Shown here piece after piece: positions 11,601 to 25,175 of a stretch of 64,000 bases of DNA. The stretch is from positions 892,487-956,486 of the forward strand of contig BCIH01000002.1 in the NCBI GenBank assembly GCA_002897115.2. Direction: 5' to 3'. Origin of the DNA: Prototheca cutis. Its lineage: Eukaryota > Chlorophyta > Trebouxiophyceae > Chlorellales > Chlorellaceae. How positions within the stretch are numbered: position 1 is the stretch's first letter; the number at the start of each line of letters is the position of its first letter. A model generated the notes under the pieces. The model did no database searches, was not told the DNA's origin, and saw only the letters and a program-made list of their open reading frames with translations. A program made the position numbers and the translations under genes.

Positions 11601-13838
11601 GCTGCAAAGCAGGGGCCCCATGCGGCCAGGGCCCAACCCCCTCAGCATCCCCACCAGCGACATTGCCGNGCGTCGGCATTTGCATCCGAGGCGCAGCGCC
11701 ACGCCCGAGCAGTGCTGGCCGCCATGCATGCGGCGCAGCTGGAGGGCCTCACGGCTCGAATGCATGCCGAACAGTGGGTGCAAGTGCCAGTGCCGCCCGC
11801 CGTCCAGGCGCTCGTGACGTCGCTCGAAGCCGCGGCCGCGGAGCTCGATGAAGGAGACGCGGGCACCGTGGCTGGAGGGCTGGCTGCGGAGGAGGGGGTG
11901 ACAGCTGCTGCTGCCGATGTCCCAGTGGTGACGACCGCAGGCAAGGAAGCTGTTCCGCCTCGTGCAGACCAGACGTCTGTTGACGAGGCGCTGCCCCCAG
12001 AACCACCGGACACCAGCCTCGACAAGCCGATGTCGGGTCGTGACAGCCAGGCCCAGAAGCCGNCGCCGCCCGGCACGCCGCGGGGCGAGAGTGCCCCGCG
12101 TCCTGCGGTGGCACCGCTGTCGGGCCGGCCGCCGCGCAGCCCGCCATCGCCGCTGCCACTGGCAGCTCTTACCGCCGTCCCCACCGTCGCCAGTCCCAGA
12201 CGCCCAGCAGTGCCGCCGCTGCGGTTGGCAGCGGCACTGGGGTCGCCCCGGTACTCNCCCCGGCCCGAGGGGCCGCGCTCTGCAGGAGCCTCGCCTCGGG
12301 GACCCGTCCGCCGCAAGTTTACCATCACTGTGGGTCCCGAACAGGCTGCTGCTCAGGGAGCTCACGGCGGTGGGAGTCCACCAGGAGCTGCTGCTGCTGC
12401 TGCGACTGACAACGGTGCAGTAGTACCCTCATCAGAGTCACCAACAGCACCGCCATCGGCATCACAGTTTCTCGTCTGCAACAATGAGCCCTATGCATGC
12501 ACGGCATCGTTGATAGACCTGGCAGCTGCTCTGGGCGAGTATGCTGAATTCTCGGCGGCTGCTCCAACGGCAGCAGCCGAGACGGCGGCCCGNGCGCTGG
12601 AGCTTCTGGCCAGCTTCAACTCGCGCGCATGCCAGCTGGTACTGGGTGCGGGGGCCATGCAGGTGGCCGGTCTGCGGAGCATCACAGCACGCCATCTGGC
12701 ACTCGCAGCCCGCGGCGTGGCAGCCGCCCGGGCGCTGGCCGCGGTCCTGGCCCCCNTGCTGGCGGCGGGCGTGGGCGCCGCACCTCGCCGAGCGCAGGTT
12801 CTGGCCAGCTTCCGCCGCGTCGCGCGCGACCTCGATACGCATGCCGACGAGGTCGGTGCCAAGTTTGTTGCNATTATGCGTGAGCGCCTGGAAGCCAACC
12901 TCCANGGCATGCGGNCTTGCTTGGAGCAGACCGTCCGGAAGACNGCCCAGGATGTTGGTGGAACTGGCACCGCCAGCACACCAGGCACCACTGCCATGTC
13001 GCCTTCAGCATCAGCANCACCGCCGAGCGCGTTTGCGACGACGACGGCGCGGCAGCTGGGCATCCTCGTGGGCGTGCTGACCCCAATTCTGGGCGCCTTG
13101 GATCTGAGGGGGATTTTCACCCGGATTGCCGACGTTTACGCCCGGCGGTCAGCCGAAGCCCTAAGCATGCTCGACTTAGGGTTGACAGGTGGTGGAGGGG
13201 CGGGGGCTGGAGCCAGCGTCGGGCNTGACCTGTCCCTGCTTCAGGGGCTGTTTGTGGCGCANGTAGAGGCTGATGCGCGCGAGGTGCTGAGGGCACTGGA
13301 GCAGCTGCCGCTCGACCCGGAGCAGGCGCCGACAATTCTGGAGCCGCTGGCCAGCTGGGTGGACTGGGCCTTTGTCCGCAGGCCGCTCCTCGAGGCAGAG
13401 AAACGAGAGCGGGCCTCTGGGACTGGTGGTGGCCCAGTTGTTGTGGAGCAGACCCCTGATTTTTCTGCTGCTAGAGCCAACATGAACAAAGCAGACGGCA
13501 GCCTGGATGGTGCACANGACGAAGAAGANTGTGCAGTGCGCAATGAGAACACCTCGTCGCCGNCCTTGTCATCGCCGCCACTGGTGGCAGCGTCATTCTC
13601 CGGGGAGCCTGACAACCCCGAGGATGTCGCTCCCTCCCCCATGGCCTCATCTCTGATTGATCGGGACTACGAGGAGCCCCTCCCCGGCGGTCTGAGCCCT
13701 AGTGAGAGCGCTGAGGTGGCGGCAACGCTGGCTCGGTACGAGTCATCCCCCGAAGCGTCACGCAGCACCAGCCGGGCGGAGGAGGTGCGGCGCAGCGAAG
13801 AAGAAGCCGANGACAAGCTAAATGGTGCAACGGAATGA
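8668..13838 (+). CDS. VPS54: VPS54, GARP/EARP tethering-complex subunit
   Basis: VPS54 is part of the GARP complex that tethers endosome-derived vesicles at the trans-Golgi network. Five exons join in phase (8668-8883, 9054-9153, 9389-9564, 9796-10784, 10892-13838) to about 1475 residues, longer than the roughly 1000 usual for the family. N-terminal marks are DFQPYL, VPAYFFQDGFDLD and the coiled coil beginning DTVEAQLVVESAARAASFF. The conserved C-terminal domain (about residues 1017-1257) carries FNSRACQLVLGAGAMQVAGL, SITARHLALA and IMRERLEANL, which match VPS54 almost word for word. The extra length is an Ala, Pro and Gln-rich insert at about residues 630-1010, probably disordered. Several Ns lie in the last exon. 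The start was chosen as the first ATG of the open first exon; an upstream exon cannot be excluded. Confidence 0.93.
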
Positions 13839-14553
13839 GCAGCCACCCACCTGAATGTGNGTTGTGGGTGTGTCTCGACACCTCCATTTGCCACTGCAGA
13901 GCTCTGTACCTTTGGCATGCTTGATGTATCAAAGCTGCCACAACAGGCCCCACTAACATTGGCAGGGAGGCCAGTTGATGTCAACAGGATTGCAGCTAGT
14001 GTGTTTGTGCTTCCCCCCAGGGGGAGCCAGACCAAATGAAAAGCTTCTGATCAACAGGGTCGGTCGGCAGCCTTTCTTTTGTGTCACCAGGAATGTCAGT
14101 GCGGTGCAGAACACAGCTGTTCTAGTCAATAAAAAAAGCCCACTGGAGAAGAGCACCCCAGTCCTGAACCCTTTTACGACCACCTTGAGAGAATGTACAG
14201 CGTGTGGTGCGTCGGGAACTGGGAGCAGAGGCTCGCAGCATGTTTATGTGGTCAGATGTTGATATAAATGGGGAGGGGGGACGATGCAGCAGCAGCAATC
14301 ACGCAGCCATCAGCTTGCAGGGATGGATCAATCTCCCACAGCGGCTGCTGGGCCATGTCGAGGTTGTGCGCGCTTGCTCGCTCAAGACGCTGCTGAGCTG
14401 CCCTATGCGCGGATGTTCTCCCGCAGAGGTGCCCTGGCAGCAGCACCAGCGCCAGCCTTTGACCTGCGGTCTCGGGAACAAGGGAGAGTTGGACGGTTGA
14501 TGTCCATGCTCCACACACGTACACATATTCAAACAGACACGGCTNACAACCCC
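13839..14553. other. 3' regions of convergent VPS54 and SMC2
   Basis: The stops of VPS54 (+) and SMC2 (-) face each other across 715 bases. No extra gene is supported; open frames on both strands overlap and lack domains. Confidence 0.5.
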
Positions 14554-17500
14554 TCACCTTGCCCCTCCTGCCTGCTGGCCATTGGGCGTGGTGCGAGTGA
14601 CATTGCTGACCCCGTCGACAAAGCTGGTGCGGAAGAGGACGTTGGCGTTGCTGAACATGCCCTCTTTCAGAGACACGACGATGAACTGGGACTGGGGGAA
14701 GTGGGCCTTGATCATGCGTCCAATGTTTTGCGTGTGGCTCAGGTCCAGCGCGGCGTCCACCTGACGGAATTGATGGAAGGGGGGGGGCAATGGGGGAAGC
14801 TGTTGAAATGCTGGGTGGTGCGGGATCATTGGGTGAGCCAAGTTTTTTTAAAAACGCATCAGCCAGAAAGAACGAAATCCCCGCCCCATCCAAAAAATTG
14901 CCCCCGCTACAATAAAACGCAGTACCTCGTCCAGGATGTAGATGGGGGCGGGCTTGAAGAGCAGCATGGCCAGGATGAGCGAGAGCGCCAGCAACGACTT
15001 TTGACCGCCCGACAGCTCGCTCAACGACTCTTTCCAGACGCCGCCAAAGGCCACCCGAACCTCCAGACCTGTGCATGCATGCAATGAGGGCTTTATGGGG
15101 GGGGTTCTTGTCTTGGCATGAGGCACGACAAACACACTTGTTACGACCACACGCTGCTTGCCCCCCTGGTGTCATATTCTCGTATTCAAATTCCGGAAGG
15201 GATCTGAGGACAAGCAGGGCTCCCAACTATGCACTGCCCCGACTGCTTCAGGAATTCAACCCGCCTCCCACACGTGCCCCAGCGTGCACCTTGCACAAAC
15301 GATTCGCCCTCTGGCGGCTCCAGCTTTGCCGTTGTCCCCGGAAGCAGCGTGGAGAAGATGGCTCCAAAGTCGGCATTCACCTTTTTCCAGGTTGTCTCCA
15401 GCGCCTGGCGCTTCTTCTCATCCAGCTCCTCCATCACCTCTATAGGTGGTGGTGGGAATAGTGTTTTGCAGAGGAGGCAGGGGTTGGTGGCAGTCGACGG
15501 GTGCCAGGGAGCGAGCACTCGAGACAGGCAGGCATGACATGCCTTTCCCGCCCAACCCCCTCGCCTCCTCTTCCACAAGCAATTCAAACCCAGACAGAGG
15601 CACCAGGGCCCTCCCCCAAACCACACCCAACGAGACAGAACCCAACGAACGGAAGCATACCTTGAATCTTGAGCTTGTCAGTTTGCACGACGTCACGTTT
15701 GCGCTTGAGCTCGTTGTACTCGCTCTCTGCCTTGTCAAACATCGCCATGACCTTCTTGTTAACCTTTCGTCCCAGGGTCTCAATCCTGCCCTCCGCCTGC
15801 TCGTACTCGGAGTACGCCGCCTCTGGGTCCGTGCCGGCAAAATCGTAGTCGGTGCCGGGCTTGCCAAAGTGCGCACGCTCGCTGGCAATCCAGGGATACT
15901 CGCGCTCCAGCTTTGCCTGCCGCTCGCCCGACTCCCTTGCTCCCTTTTTGCACGCCTCAATACTGTAATTATTCGGTTGTTGCCATTGATGCATTTGAAG
16001 TAGAGTTCAGGTTTTGGAAAGCCCAGAGCCGCAGGCTTCTCATCCGACCCCTCGACACTCTTGTCACCCGTACCACGAGGACCCACCCATCCCCCAACTA
16101 CCCCAACCGCCCCCCCCCCCCCCACCCAACAACCAAGCCAACCTGGAGGCCAGCTTGCGGTTTGCCAGGCCCAGCTCGGACAGCTGAGACTCAAGGGCCG
16201 CACGCACTTTCTTCGCAGCAGCAATCTCCGCATCGCAGTCTGCCAGCCGCGCCTTGCATGCCCCCAGCTGCTCGGCGGCGGCGTCATGCTCGGTCTTCAG
16301 GCTCGCGACGGCCTGCGCCAGCGCCAACTCCTCGGATTCCAGGGTATCTATCGAGGTTTTTGAGGAAGCAATCCCGGCAGAAAGCTCCTGACGCTCCTTG
16401 TCCGCGCTCTCAGTCTCGGCACGAGCCCCCGCCAACGCGGCAGAGGCCTCACGGGCGGCGGATTTCGCAGCATCCACCTGCTTCTTAGCGTCCTTGAGGC
16501 GCTTTTCAGCGGCCTTGACCAGACCCGCGCGGTCGGCATCAAACGCCCTGATCCGGGCTTGCAGCTCGGACGCCTGGGCTTCCAGTCGTTCCTTTTTTGC
16601 CGTAGCTTCGTTGCGCTCGGCCTCCGCCTCGCTTAACTCCCGTTCCAACGCCGCAACGGCCGCGGACAGCTGTCCCTCCTCGCTGGATGCCGCACGTTGC
16701 TCAAGCAGCTGCAGCGCGTGCCGGGCGAGCTCCCGAGCTCGTACGGCACCGTGCGACTGGCGATCGCGTTCACGCAGGTCGTCGTGCTTGGATTCTGCCT
16801 CTCGGAGCTGCCTCTCCGCAGCTGCCAACTTCTCCTCGGCGAGTTGCAGTGAATGCAGACGCGACAGCACCCCGCCACCGGCCGCGCCCCTGCTGCCGCC
16901 AGTCAGTGTCCCCGCCGGGTTGAACTCGTCGCCCTCGAGCGTCACACACCGCATGCGCACCTCGCGGCTGAACGCCAGGTGCTTGGCCGTCGCTGCGTCC
17001 CGGCACACAAATGTTCCGCCAAAGGCGTAGCGCATGGCCGGACCCAGCTCGTCGGCATACCCTACGAGTTCCAGGGCGGGGGACGCACGGTCACCCGCGG
17101 CAGCTTTCGCGGCTTGAACGACCCCCGGGGCGAGGTCCCGGGCGACGACCTTGTTCAGCGGAATGATGGTCACACGCTGGCGCAGTCCGCCCCGTGCCAG
17201 CAGGGACTTGGCCGTGGTATCTGCGTCCACAACCACCTGGTACAACCGCCCCCCGGCCGCCACTTCCAGCGCAGTCGCCGTCGCCGGGTCGCGCACACGC
17301 ACCAGGCGCGCGACCACGCCCTTGACGCGCCCNGCGTCAAACCCGCGCTCCGGGGGGGTGTACTTGAAATCCACAGATGCCAGGCCCGCCGCCAAGTCGT
17401 CACGCTCGTTCCGCAGCCGCTGCGCCTCCCGGCGTGACGCCTGTGCTTCCGCCGCCGCGGCGGCCAAGACCTCGGCCAAGGGCTCCCCATCCCCCGCGGC

Positions 17501-19683
17501 AGCTTCAGCCCTCGCTGCTTCTGCCCTTGCTTTCTCAAGCTCACTTGAAAGCCGGGAGCCAGCCTTGGTCTGGGCCTGCAGTGCCTTTTGCTTCTCGGCC
17601 AGCTGCTTCTTGACGTGCNTCGCACGGGCTATCGCTCGCGAAGCCACGCCGCCAGTCTCCGTCTGTTTGTTAAGATGGATTCGTTCGTTGGCATGTTGTT
17701 AGAGGATAGAAGCCAAGGGAAATGGTTTTAAGGGTCCTTGCTCATGCTTATGCCCGGGGGGGGGGTTCTTCATGTTCATGAGTTGCACAGTCTTAGCATG
17801 CAGATTCAACCACACCAAAACATCGCTCGACAATCACCCCCCTTCTCAACCATAAAAAATACCTGGGCATTCCGAAGGTCTGCCAGGCGCTCCTGCATGG
17901 ACCGGCCCGAACCATCACGGCCATCGCCGCTTTTGACCCCGGCAAGCTCGGCCTGCGCGGCTGAAACCTCAGCCACCGCACTGCGCAGGGTGGAAGAATG
18001 GAGGAATGTTGGCATCTTCTTTTCGTGGCATGTTTGTTTGAGGATGAATGAACCGTCCAGGGCCCCACGTCCCAAACACACATGGCGCCACGCACGAGGA
18101 TGCATCAGCCTCCGCTGCCCGGGCAGCTTCTTCTGCCGCAGCCAGGCGTGCGGCAAGCTCGGCCTCGCCCATCTCCGCTGCGGCCTGCTCCAGCCGCGTC
18201 AGTTCAGCACGCTCAGCCGCCACGGCCTCCACCTTGTGTTTCCACGCCGCTGTGTGCTTGACCAGCCTGTGAAGTTTTTGGGTGTTGTTCGTATGTTGGA
18301 CCGAGCGATGCTGAGAACGCCGCCCTCTTTCAACATCACACAAGAAGAAAACAAGCCTCTACTGCCCACCTNTTAGATAAATCGTCGACTTTGGCAGCGA
18401 GGGTCTTGACCTCTGCACCGGCTGCCTGCTCCTTTTCAGCCTGCAGCGCCATCAACTCGTCGCTGCGCTCACTCAGCTGGATCTCCAGGTCAGCAGCTTG
18501 GCGCTCTGCAGCCTCCAAACGGGCCGTCATGCCTTGGACCTCCGCCTGGCCATCCTGCTGCAAGCGGACGGCTTCCTGGTACCGGAATGCGACGCACAGC
18601 CGGCGCAGGCGGTCCAGCCCGGCGCTGGCTGCCTGCCACTCGGCATAGGCAGCCTTTTCCGAACGAAGCTTGGTCAGCGCGGGCATGATGTCCTCCTCCA
18701 GCACCCGGTTGATCTCCTCCAGTTTGACCTGCTTGCGTTCCAGCGTGCGGAGCGCAGCCTGCTTCTTGGATTCGTACATCTTCGTCCCGGCCGCCTCCTC
18801 GATCAGGCCCAGCACCTCGGGAGGCTTCATGTTGAGCACCTTGGTGATGCGGCCTTGCATGATCAGGAAGTGTGGGTTGTTCACGTTGAGCTGCACGGAA
18901 TGGAACAGATTTTGCACCCGTCTGCGCAGTGGAGGGCATGGGGAGGAGTTGGTTATGGGGGGGGTGTCGTTGCTGGGTTAAAGGCGTGTGCGTGTGCGTG
19001 CGTGTGTGTGTGACNCTTGCAATTGGTAAAAACAAAATTCGACCTTGTGATATGACACTCACGTGGGCTCGGCAACGCGGCCGTTGATGAGGTACTTGCT
19101 GCGGCCTCCGATGACCAATTGCCGCGTGACGGTGATCTCGTCCAAGTGGTCGTACCCCACGGGGCTTCGTTCCTTGTCGGCATTGTCAAAGACAATGGAA
19201 ACGGTGGCCTTGGTCACCCCAGCCTGACCCTGCTTGTACACCAAATCCTGCAGGCTGCTCGCGCGGACCTGTCACACGTAGAGTGTTGGCGTTGGTGGGG
19301 TGAGATGCCCTTGGAAGNGCGGGGGAGTGTTGTTTGGAGAGTGTACAGGTCCTCTGCAGCTCCCATGCCCTCCAGAAAATGAGCTGCAGACAGCAGCCCA
19401 ATGCGCGTGCACCGCCACGCCCCACCAAAAATCCATCATGCCAACAAATGGCATCGAGTGACGCCTCCATTTTTTTTGAAGGCTGGGCACGTGGCACATC
19501 ACAATGCGACCGCACCTGCTGGAGGTTGGTAATACCCAGCACGAAGCAGATGGAGTCGAGGATGTTCGACTTGCCGCTGCCGTTCAGCCCGGTGATGGCG
19601 TTGAATTGGGGATCAAAGTCAGGGACCACCACACGCTGGGCGTAGGACTTGAAGCCGTCGATGGTGATTTCCTTGACGTACAT
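14554..19683 (-). CDS. SMC2: SMC2, condensin ATPase subunit
   Basis: SMC2 pairs with SMC4 as the ATPase core of condensin and compacts mitotic chromosomes. Ten exons close in phase: 19683-19516, 19268-19063, 18921-18370, 18266-18096, 17980-17863, 17662-16143, 15962-15661, 15439-15290, 15068-14926 and 14760-14554. The product is 1178 residues, the usual SMC2 length. It starts [17 protein letters not shown]; Walker A is [14 protein letters not shown] (residues 31-44). Two long coiled coils flank a hinge at about 505-680 that includes the FAGGTF-like [11 protein letters not shown] and [16 protein letters not shown]. The signature motif [17 protein letters not shown] and Walker B IYILDEVDAALD lie in the last two exons, followed by [28 protein letters not shown], specific to SMC2. 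Two Ns fall in the coding sequence. Confidence 0.97.
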
Positions 19684-20574
19684 GGTGCCCGGGCAGGCGG
19701 GGACCCTCCCCCCTGCCTAGTGCTCTTCTGGACGAGTGCTCGTGCGCGGCCTGCGGCGTCTATTCCAGACTACCACATCCGCTGCGCATCCCTCATCATA
19801 TAGTATTTGATTGCGAACGACGTGCGCGAAGGCCTACGGATGCCTGAAGCCAAAGCGGAATCGAGCTGTCCCAGTCGGGTCGTCACGGCAAATGAAAAAT
19901 GGGCGCGATTCAAAAAAGAGCTCTCCCCTGGCCGCTGATATATTGCGCGGGCAAATGCACTTCAGAAGAGCGCCCATTATGATCTTAGCTATTTGACCCA
20001 TTTTATTTCAATACAATAATTTGATATTGAACGTCGCCAGGGCTGATAATGGCTTATGACAGCACTGGGAGGTCCTCCTTGGACGTCGTCGCCGATCTCT
20101 GCTGATTTTCAACAAGGATGGCATTCCAGACTAGAAGTCATGATGGAGTACACATGGCTCTATTGTTCATGCAGCAAACACGATCACATGACTTCGCTCT
20201 GCGAAATGGGTTGTTGGACAAACTTTGGTAGGCACTGTCTCGTTGGCCCGCACCGCTTCAGACCCGCAGGGTCCCAAGCGAAACAATCACCACAGCACTA
20301 CAATACACTAGGCATATGACGTATAATATATCCCAAAGCAGAATGAGCTGGAAAGATCGGGGGGTGGTTCTGGAGTGTCTGGTGGCGAGAATTCCGAAAT
20401 CGGCAAAAAGTGATCTGTGCGATGTTGTGTACGGTGCTGACGATGACCCCCGCGGCTTTCGGACCACGACCGCAGCGTAAACAGTCAAGGCTTGTACGCC
20501 TGCCAATCATCCTAGTGCGACTGCTGGGGACCCTCCGCTGATTCAGCGGGGCAGGGGGACCTCGCGACCCAGCA
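19684..20574. promoter_or_regulatory. Divergent intergenic region, SMC2/CGEP
   Basis: About 890 bases separate the divergent starts of SMC2 and the endopeptidase. No coding signal is recognised. It is more AT-rich than its surroundings around 19980-20040 (runs such as ttttatttcaatacaataatttgatattg), a plausible promoter feature but not identifiable as a defined element. Confidence 0.45.
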
Positions 20575-22500
20575 ATGCCTTTGCTTCCCTCCGTGGCTCC
20601 AGAACGATCTCTGCTCTTCCTGCGCCGGGCGTGCGGGCACATGCTTTTGAATCAGCGACAAGTCGCAGCAGCTGGAAGATTGCGACAGACCCTGCGCGTG
20701 GTGACTGGCAGCGCCGGGGCTGGGCCAGGGGAGTGTTCTTCCACCGGGCAGATCCAGACCCGTGCCAACACCGCCGCGCCCGCCATGGACGCGGCGGAGC
20801 AAGGCCCCAGCACGGGGTACATGATGCCCCCTCCAGCCATGGCGGCTATTGTGGACGCCCCACCCGAGCCACAGCTGTCCTTCTCCCCAGACCGAGCCAC
20901 AGTCATGCAGTTGGGACGGCCCCCGCCAAACCCCAGCATCGCTGAGCTCGCGCGTCCCGAGCTCAAACTGGCAGGTGGGTCCCGTCGAGACTGTTTCTTT
21001 GTTTGTTTGTTCAGAGATGCGGACGTGGATGAGTTGTCCGGTTGGCTGGCGGCAGACAGACCCATCATGTCTGACACTGAGAGGAGGCCCCACATTGATT
21101 GAATCCATCCCACATACCGGAAGCCCGCAAACAGAAAGACCTCAGGCAATCCCCTCCCACCCCCACCTGCACATTCCCAAAGGTCTGCGGGTGGATCCGG
21201 AGACGTTTTCCCGGAGCCGCATGTCTCACTACACGAGTGTGATGTTTGTGTCTTTTACGGAGGACATGGTCCTGCCGGCGCCGGCCGAGCGCTGCCGGGC
21301 TGTCTCCGGCCTGCCCGCTGGTGCATGGATTAATTACGCGCACTGGGCGCCCGACAGCCGACACGTGGCGCTGACGGTGCGTGACGGCGGCCAAGGACCC
21401 CGCGCGCCGCTGCGACTGTGGGCGGTGACTACAGGCACGGGCGAAGCACGGGAACTGGTGCGCCAGCTCAACACCGTCTACATCAGCTATGACTGGGTGG
21501 ATGCTGACACGATACTGTTCGCGCTGGTCCCAGAGGGCCTGGGCCCGGCGCCTGCCAAGCCCGCCGCCGCGGGAGGGCCCAAGGTTGAAGACAACACCAA
21601 CGGCGTGAAGAGCCAGGCCCGGACATACCCAGACCTGCTGACTTCGCCGTACGATGAGGACCTGTTTGACTACCTGGGCACCTCGCAGCTCGCGACGGTC
21701 AAGGTATCGACGGGGGAGTTGACCAAACTGGGCAACCCCCGGCACTACACCGGTGCCCACGCTTCGCCTGATGGCCGATTCCTCATGGTGACGTACCTTC
21801 GCCGCCCATACTCCTACTCGGTGCCCTGCGGCCGCTTCCCAAAACGCGTCGAACTCTGGACAAGGTATTTGGAGGGCCATTTACCTGTGGTGTGCTGGCT
21901 TTCGAACCTCTTCCAACTTCCTATTCACCAACCCCCCTTCCACCGACCGGAAAAACACACCTTTTGCCAGGAATGGGGAGTTTGTGCGTGTGTTGGCGGA
22001 TCTGCCTTTGGCGGAGAGCATCCCTGTGGCCTTTGATGCGTGCCGGCAGGGACCCCGCCAGATCGAGTGGCGAGACGACAAGCCCGCCGAGTTGGCATGG
22101 ATCGAGTGCCAGGTGCGTCCCTCGTCTGGGTTGCTGTCATGGCATGCAAGAGGCACCATACCCCCGTGCCAATGCTGCGTTGTGGGGGAGTGAAGAAAGG
22201 AAAACATCCTCCCCCCCATCCCTCCGGGCCGCCCACTTTTACAGGATGGCGGGGACCCGGCTGTGACCGCAGAACCAAGGGACCTTGTCTACACACTGGA
22301 CGCGGCTGGGGGTTCACACACACCACCTTCTGTGCTGGCCGGCACCAAGCTGCGCTGCGGCGGGGTCACCTGGGGCGACGACGAGCTTGCCCTGGTGAGA
22401 ACCAACTAGCCGGGTTTTCTTATTTGCATTCTGTTGTGTGGCATGGTGGAGTGCCGCATGCATCCATTCAGATGTCCTTGCGCTCGGGTACCTGCGATGG

Positions 22501-22568
<68 letters not shown>

Positions 22569-25175
22569 CGCGCGGTGGGGGATAGACACCCACGCCCATG
22601 CACATGAGTCAAGCAAACCCACACTGAGTAATCCCAATCGGAACAGCTGTATGAGTCTGAATGGAAGACGCGGCACAGCATCGTGTCCACCATCGCCCCC
22701 GGGCAGCGAGGGGACAGCACGACGGGCTGTACCCCGACCGTGCTGTTTGACCGAAACTACGAGGATGCATACAGCGACCCGGGACACCCGGCGCTTCGGC
22801 GGACGCAGTGGGGAACGTATGTCCTTGCAAGACTGGACGGTGAACGCAAGCTGCTGATGCGTGGGGCGGGCGCGTCGCCACAGGGCAGCCAGCCGTTCTT
22901 GGACGTGCTCGAGATCGATACTGGCAAGACGCAGCGTCTTTGGCGCAGCGCCCCGCCGTATTACGAGACTACCAGCTCTATTTTGTCGGACGAGGGCGAT
23001 AAAGTTGTGACCCTGGATGGCCTGAGGATCTTAGCGACCAGGTTGGCTTGTGGTGATTTTGGGCATTGGGAAGGGGGATTTCCAGGGGACTGTCTGGGGA
23101 TTTGGGGGGGATTTGGGGGGGTTGGGGCTTCGGGAGGGTTGTGAGGGGATTGCATACAGCAACCAGGCGGCATACATGTCCTTCATCATCGTTGAACAAA
23201 CCCCCACATTAAAAAAAAATCCTGCCTGTAGGGAGTCTGAGAACGAGCCGCCCCAGTACTACATCAAGACATTTGGACCCGAGGGCAAGACGCATGTGGA
23301 GCGATGCATCACTCGGTTCCCACACCCATACCCCAGTCTCAAGGGCCTGGGTCAGGACACCCTTCGCTACAAGCGTGAAGATGGCGTCGAACTCAGTGCC
23401 ACACTCTATACACCCCCAGGTTGCTGGCGGAGTGTGGGGTTGCCGGGGATGAACATGTATCGCAGATCTCTCGGCGGGAGGCCCGTTCACAGGCAGGAGA
23501 TCCTGACCCACCATGCTCAACACTCACACTGCAGGTTACAACAGGGAGCGCGACGGGCCGCTGCCCTGCTTCCTCTGGGCATACCCGAGGTGCGACTGGC
23601 ATGCGCTCTTGCTGTTGAAGGAGAGATCACCTGTTGGGATTGGGGATTGGATGGTCAATGAATGGCTTGGGTTGACGCCTGCACCCAAGATTTTTCACAA
23701 CCTTGGCCCTGAAAAAAAAACCAGGATTCCAGAATTCCCCTCTTCCAAAACAAACTCACACACAAAAAGCCTCGCGGAATAAATGATCAGGGAATTCAAG
23801 GACAAGGCTGCAGCGGGTCAGCTGCGGCGCTCACCGCACCATTTCAGTTCCATCGGTGGGACGTCGCCGCTGCTGTTGCTGACGGCGGGGTGGGCGGTAC
23901 TTGATGGCCCGACCATGCCCGTCGTGGCAGAAGGCGATGCCGAACCCAACGACACTTTCATCGAGCAGCTTGTGGCCTCTGCCCGCGCCGCTGTTCAGGT
24001 ACGTTTTGGTGGGTTCAGAGAAGGGGCGCCGGGGGGGGAAGGGGGTTGACGGGGACCCTTGTAGAAAGGCAGAATGGGAGCAAAGCCCCTTTGACAGCGC
24101 TGCGGTCAGCACCAACTCCTCAGGGTCCCAATCCCACTGGATTGATTCCATTCTGACGACAGGAAGTTGTGCGCCTGGGCATAGCAGATCCGCGGGCAGT
24201 GGCAATTGGAGGGCACAGCTACGGGGCCTTCATGGCCGCAAACCTTCTGGCCCATGCTCCGGACATCTTTGCCTGTGGTACGGCAACTTATGCCTGCGTC
24301 TTTTTGATCATGGGGGCCTGCTCTTTGGGCGCACCTGGGCCTGAGAAAAAGCCATGCTCTCCTGCTGCCGTCTCCATCCTCAAACCACTGCCCCCATTTG
24401 ACAATCACATCCGTCACAGGTATTGGACGCAGCGGTGCGTACAACCGGACGCTCACGCCCTTTTCTTTCCAGCAAGAGCAGCGCACGCTGTGGGAGGCAC
24501 CCAAGACGTACCTCGAGATGTCCCCTTTTATGTAAGTGAGCGAGTCGCTGGGTACAATGTAGGTGGACTCCTGTGCCTCTTTCCCTGCCATCTCATAGCC
24601 ATGGTTCCTTCCTTCCCTCCCCCCCCCCTTCACTCATCACGAAATAGGCATGCCGACAAGATCAAGCAGCCGTTCCTGCTCATCCATGGTGTGCGGGGTG
24701 GCCTTGGAGCGAGACACTTGTGTGTGTTGGGGTCCCTGAACTGTCGACTCTGTTTCCAGGATGGGGGCCCCAACCAGCGCTGACAACTTTGAGAGCAATG
24801 GACACAACCCCCCTCAAACAATCGACAGGCCAGGACGACAACAATACGGGCACGTTTACATTGCAGTCGGAGCGAATGTATGCCGCGCTCAAGGGCAATG
24901 GCGCTGTCACGCGGCTGGTGCTCCTGCCGCACGAGAGCCACGGCTACCGTGCGCGAGAGTCGGTGATGCACGTCCTGCACGAGACCTTTGCCTGGCTGGA
25001 ACGATACTGCCGTCCACTCCTTGGTGGAGGTGGGGCCGTGGAGGAGAAGCCGAGCCAGGAGGGAATGTCTGCAACTCCGNCGACCGCTGCCACAGCAGAT
25101 GGCTCTGCGAATGCAACGGCCACAGCAGCAGTGGCGGCCGAGACAGGGACCACAGCAGCCCAACCTGGACGCTAG
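20575..25175 (+). CDS. CGEP: Glutamyl endopeptidase (prolyl oligopeptidase family), plastid
   Basis: A serine peptidase of clan SC, family S9D, that cleaves after Glu in the plastid stroma. Twelve exons close in phase from 20575 to 25175 and give 944 residues: 20575-20974, 21183-21864, 21971-22112, 22245-22394, 22647-23041, 23232-23419, 23535-23589, 23791-23998, 24163-24277, 24420-24531, 24648-24688 and 24829-25175. The first 60 or so residues are basic and Ser-rich like a transit peptide. The propeller domain includes IVDAPPEPQLSFSPD and VPCGRFPKRVELWT. The catalytic triad is visible: Ser in GGHSYGAFMAANLLAHAP, Asp in GQDDNNTGT and His in LPHESHGYRARES. Intron 4 holds a 67-base poly-G run. 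The order of motifs follows plant CGEP closely. Confidence 0.95.
22502..22568 (+). repeat. Poly-G run, 67 bases, in CGEP intron 4
   Basis: An uninterrupted run of G between the splice sites at 22395 and 22646. True length is uncertain because such runs are hard to sequence. It lies in an intron, so translated poly-Gly frames over it are not genes. Confidence 0.95.

Noticed and set aside
11571..12365. Long antisense open frames opposite VPS54
   Set aside because: The plus strand carries a continuous conserved protein; the antisense frames arise from high GC content and have no domains.
14252..15226. 324-codon minus frame over the SMC2 3' end
   Set aside because: SMC2 exons 9 and 10 in another frame carry the signature and Walker B motifs; this frame only runs through introns.
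22440..22860. Poly-Gly and poly-Pro open frames
   Set aside because: They are translations of an intronic poly-G run in CGEP; the same applies at 26290 and 44300.
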